This document shows, piece by piece, positions 63,406-64,000 of a stretch of DNA of 64,000 nucleotides. The notes under the pieces are model-generated. The model was not told the DNA's origin and did no database searches. It saw only the letters and a program-made list of their open reading frames with translations. This stretch comes from Shewanella electrodiphila. Its GTDB lineage: Bacteria; Pseudomonadota; Gammaproteobacteria; Enterobacterales; Shewanellaceae. The stretch's first letter is position 1, and each line of letters begins with the position of its first letter. Both the position numbers and the translations under genes were made by a program. Where the stretch lies: NCBI RefSeq assembly GCF_023283985.1, contig NZ_JAKIKU010000002.1, forward strand, positions 496,001 through 560,000, given 5' to 3'.

Positions 63406-64000
63406 ATGGCTAAGAAGGCCAAGTGTGATTGTCCACCGCCCGGAGCGCCATTGTGGTTAGCGACATTTGCTGACCTAATGTCGTTGTTGATGTGTTTCTT
63501 CGTTCTACTGCTAGCATTCTCTGAAATGGATGTGATGAAGTTCAAGCAAATCGCTGGCTCGATGAAGTACGCATTTGGCGTACAAAATAAAGTGGAAGTA
63601 AAAGATATTCCTAAAGGAACGTCAGTCATCGCATTGGAGTTTCGACCTGGTAAACCTGATCCGACACCGATTGAAATTATTAATCAGCAAACCAATGAAA
63701 TGACCCAACAAACCATTGAGTATCAAGCGGGTGATGATGCCAGTGCGGGCGGTGTGCAAAAACAACAAGGTGAAAACAGAGGCGGTAATGCAGCTGCTAC
63801 AGCACAACAGCAAGCTCAAGCTCAAGAATCTCAGTCATCATCAGAGCAAGAAAACATTAACGATCAAGTTAAAAAGATGGCCGAGAAACTCAACGAAGAG
63901 ATTGTTGATGGTGCGATTGAAATCGAATCATTAGGTCAACAAATCATAATTCGAATTCGAGAGAAAGGTTCATTTGCCTCAGGCTCTGGTTTCTTACAGC
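63406..64000 (+). CDS. pomB: Sodium-type flagellar stator protein PomB (3' end cut by window)
   Basis: The first 198 residues are visible. The N-terminus (KCDCPPPGAPLWLATFADLM) and the single membrane segment with the ion-binding Asp (D23 in TFADLMSLLMCFF) match Vibrio PomB. The plug region follows, then a Gln/Ser-rich linker (about 105-150) and the start of the OmpA-like domain (GQQIIIRIREKGSF). The ATG at 63406 comes 3 bases after the pomA stop, behind GACGGAGAATAACTC. It runs off the window. Confidence 0.93.
   Translation, partial: MAKKAKCDCPPPGAPLWLATFADLMSLLMCFFVLLLAFSEMDVMKFKQIAGSMKYAFGVQNKVEVKDIPKGTSVIALEFRPGKPDPTPIEIINQQTNEMTQQTIEYQAGDDASAGGVQKQQGENRGGNAAATAQQQAQAQESQSSSEQENINDQVKKMAEKLNEEIVDGAIEIESLGQQIIIRIREKGSFASGSGFLQ

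Overview
The window is a chromosomal segment of a Shewanella-like marine gammaproteobacterium. The evidence is the order of the polar flagellar genes, the FlrA/FlrB/FlrC hierarchy, two short tandem flagellins, ParC/ParP beside the chemotaxis genes, and a xseB-ispA-dxs block next to pomAB. No rRNA, tRNA, insertion sequence, prophage or CRISPR array was seen. The DNA is moderately AT-rich throughout and no segment stands out as recently acquired.

Bases 1 to about 39,400 are one nearly unbroken plus-strand motility region. It starts inside flgK and runs flgKL, two flagellin genes, flaG-fliD-flaI-fliS, the master regulator flrA, the two-component pair flrBC, then fliEFGHIJ, fliKLMNOPQR-flhB, flhAFG-fliA, cheYZAB, a small membrane protein, parC-parP-cheW and a DUF2802 protein. 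Promoter motifs fit a stepwise programme. There are good -24/-12 (sigma-54) boxes before flrBC, fliE, fliK and flhA, and good sigma-28 boxes before the second flagellin and before pomAB. FlrA would switch on flrBC and the export/basal-body genes, FlrC would switch on intermediate genes, and FliA would switch on the filament and stator.

At 39.4-41.8 kb two minus-strand genes encode a free-standing FlhB C-domain (FlhX) and a second, 694-residue FliK-like protein. This is a miniature echo of the FliK/FlhB switch pair. Next come mlaA (outer-membrane lipid asymmetry), an RssB-like response regulator with a degenerate phosphatase domain, a POT peptide transporter (minus), an OmpA-domain protein, an MscS channel, threonine aldolase, a hotdog thioesterase, NDH-2 (minus), a small unknown protein (minus), an AdhB-type alcohol dehydrogenase (minus), a cyclophilin lipoprotein (minus), a DEAD-box helicase, a CobW/G3E GTPase, nadK (minus) and grpE with a textbook sigma-32 promoter. 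The window ends with dxs-ispA-xseB (minus) and pomA with the start of pomB, the sodium stator genes.

The most interesting features are these. (1) CheA carries three copies of an acidic D-E-F-E-x-L-L-D-x-L-H-G motif where the P2 domain would be expected. The motif resembles the CheY-binding ends of FliM and CheZ encoded in the same window. (2) The FliK-like/FlhX pair. (3) Separate control of two almost identical flagellins. (4) An RssB-like protein whose phosphatase acids look lost. (5) Intergenic tandem repeats of 13, 14 and 15 bp and several long palindromes.
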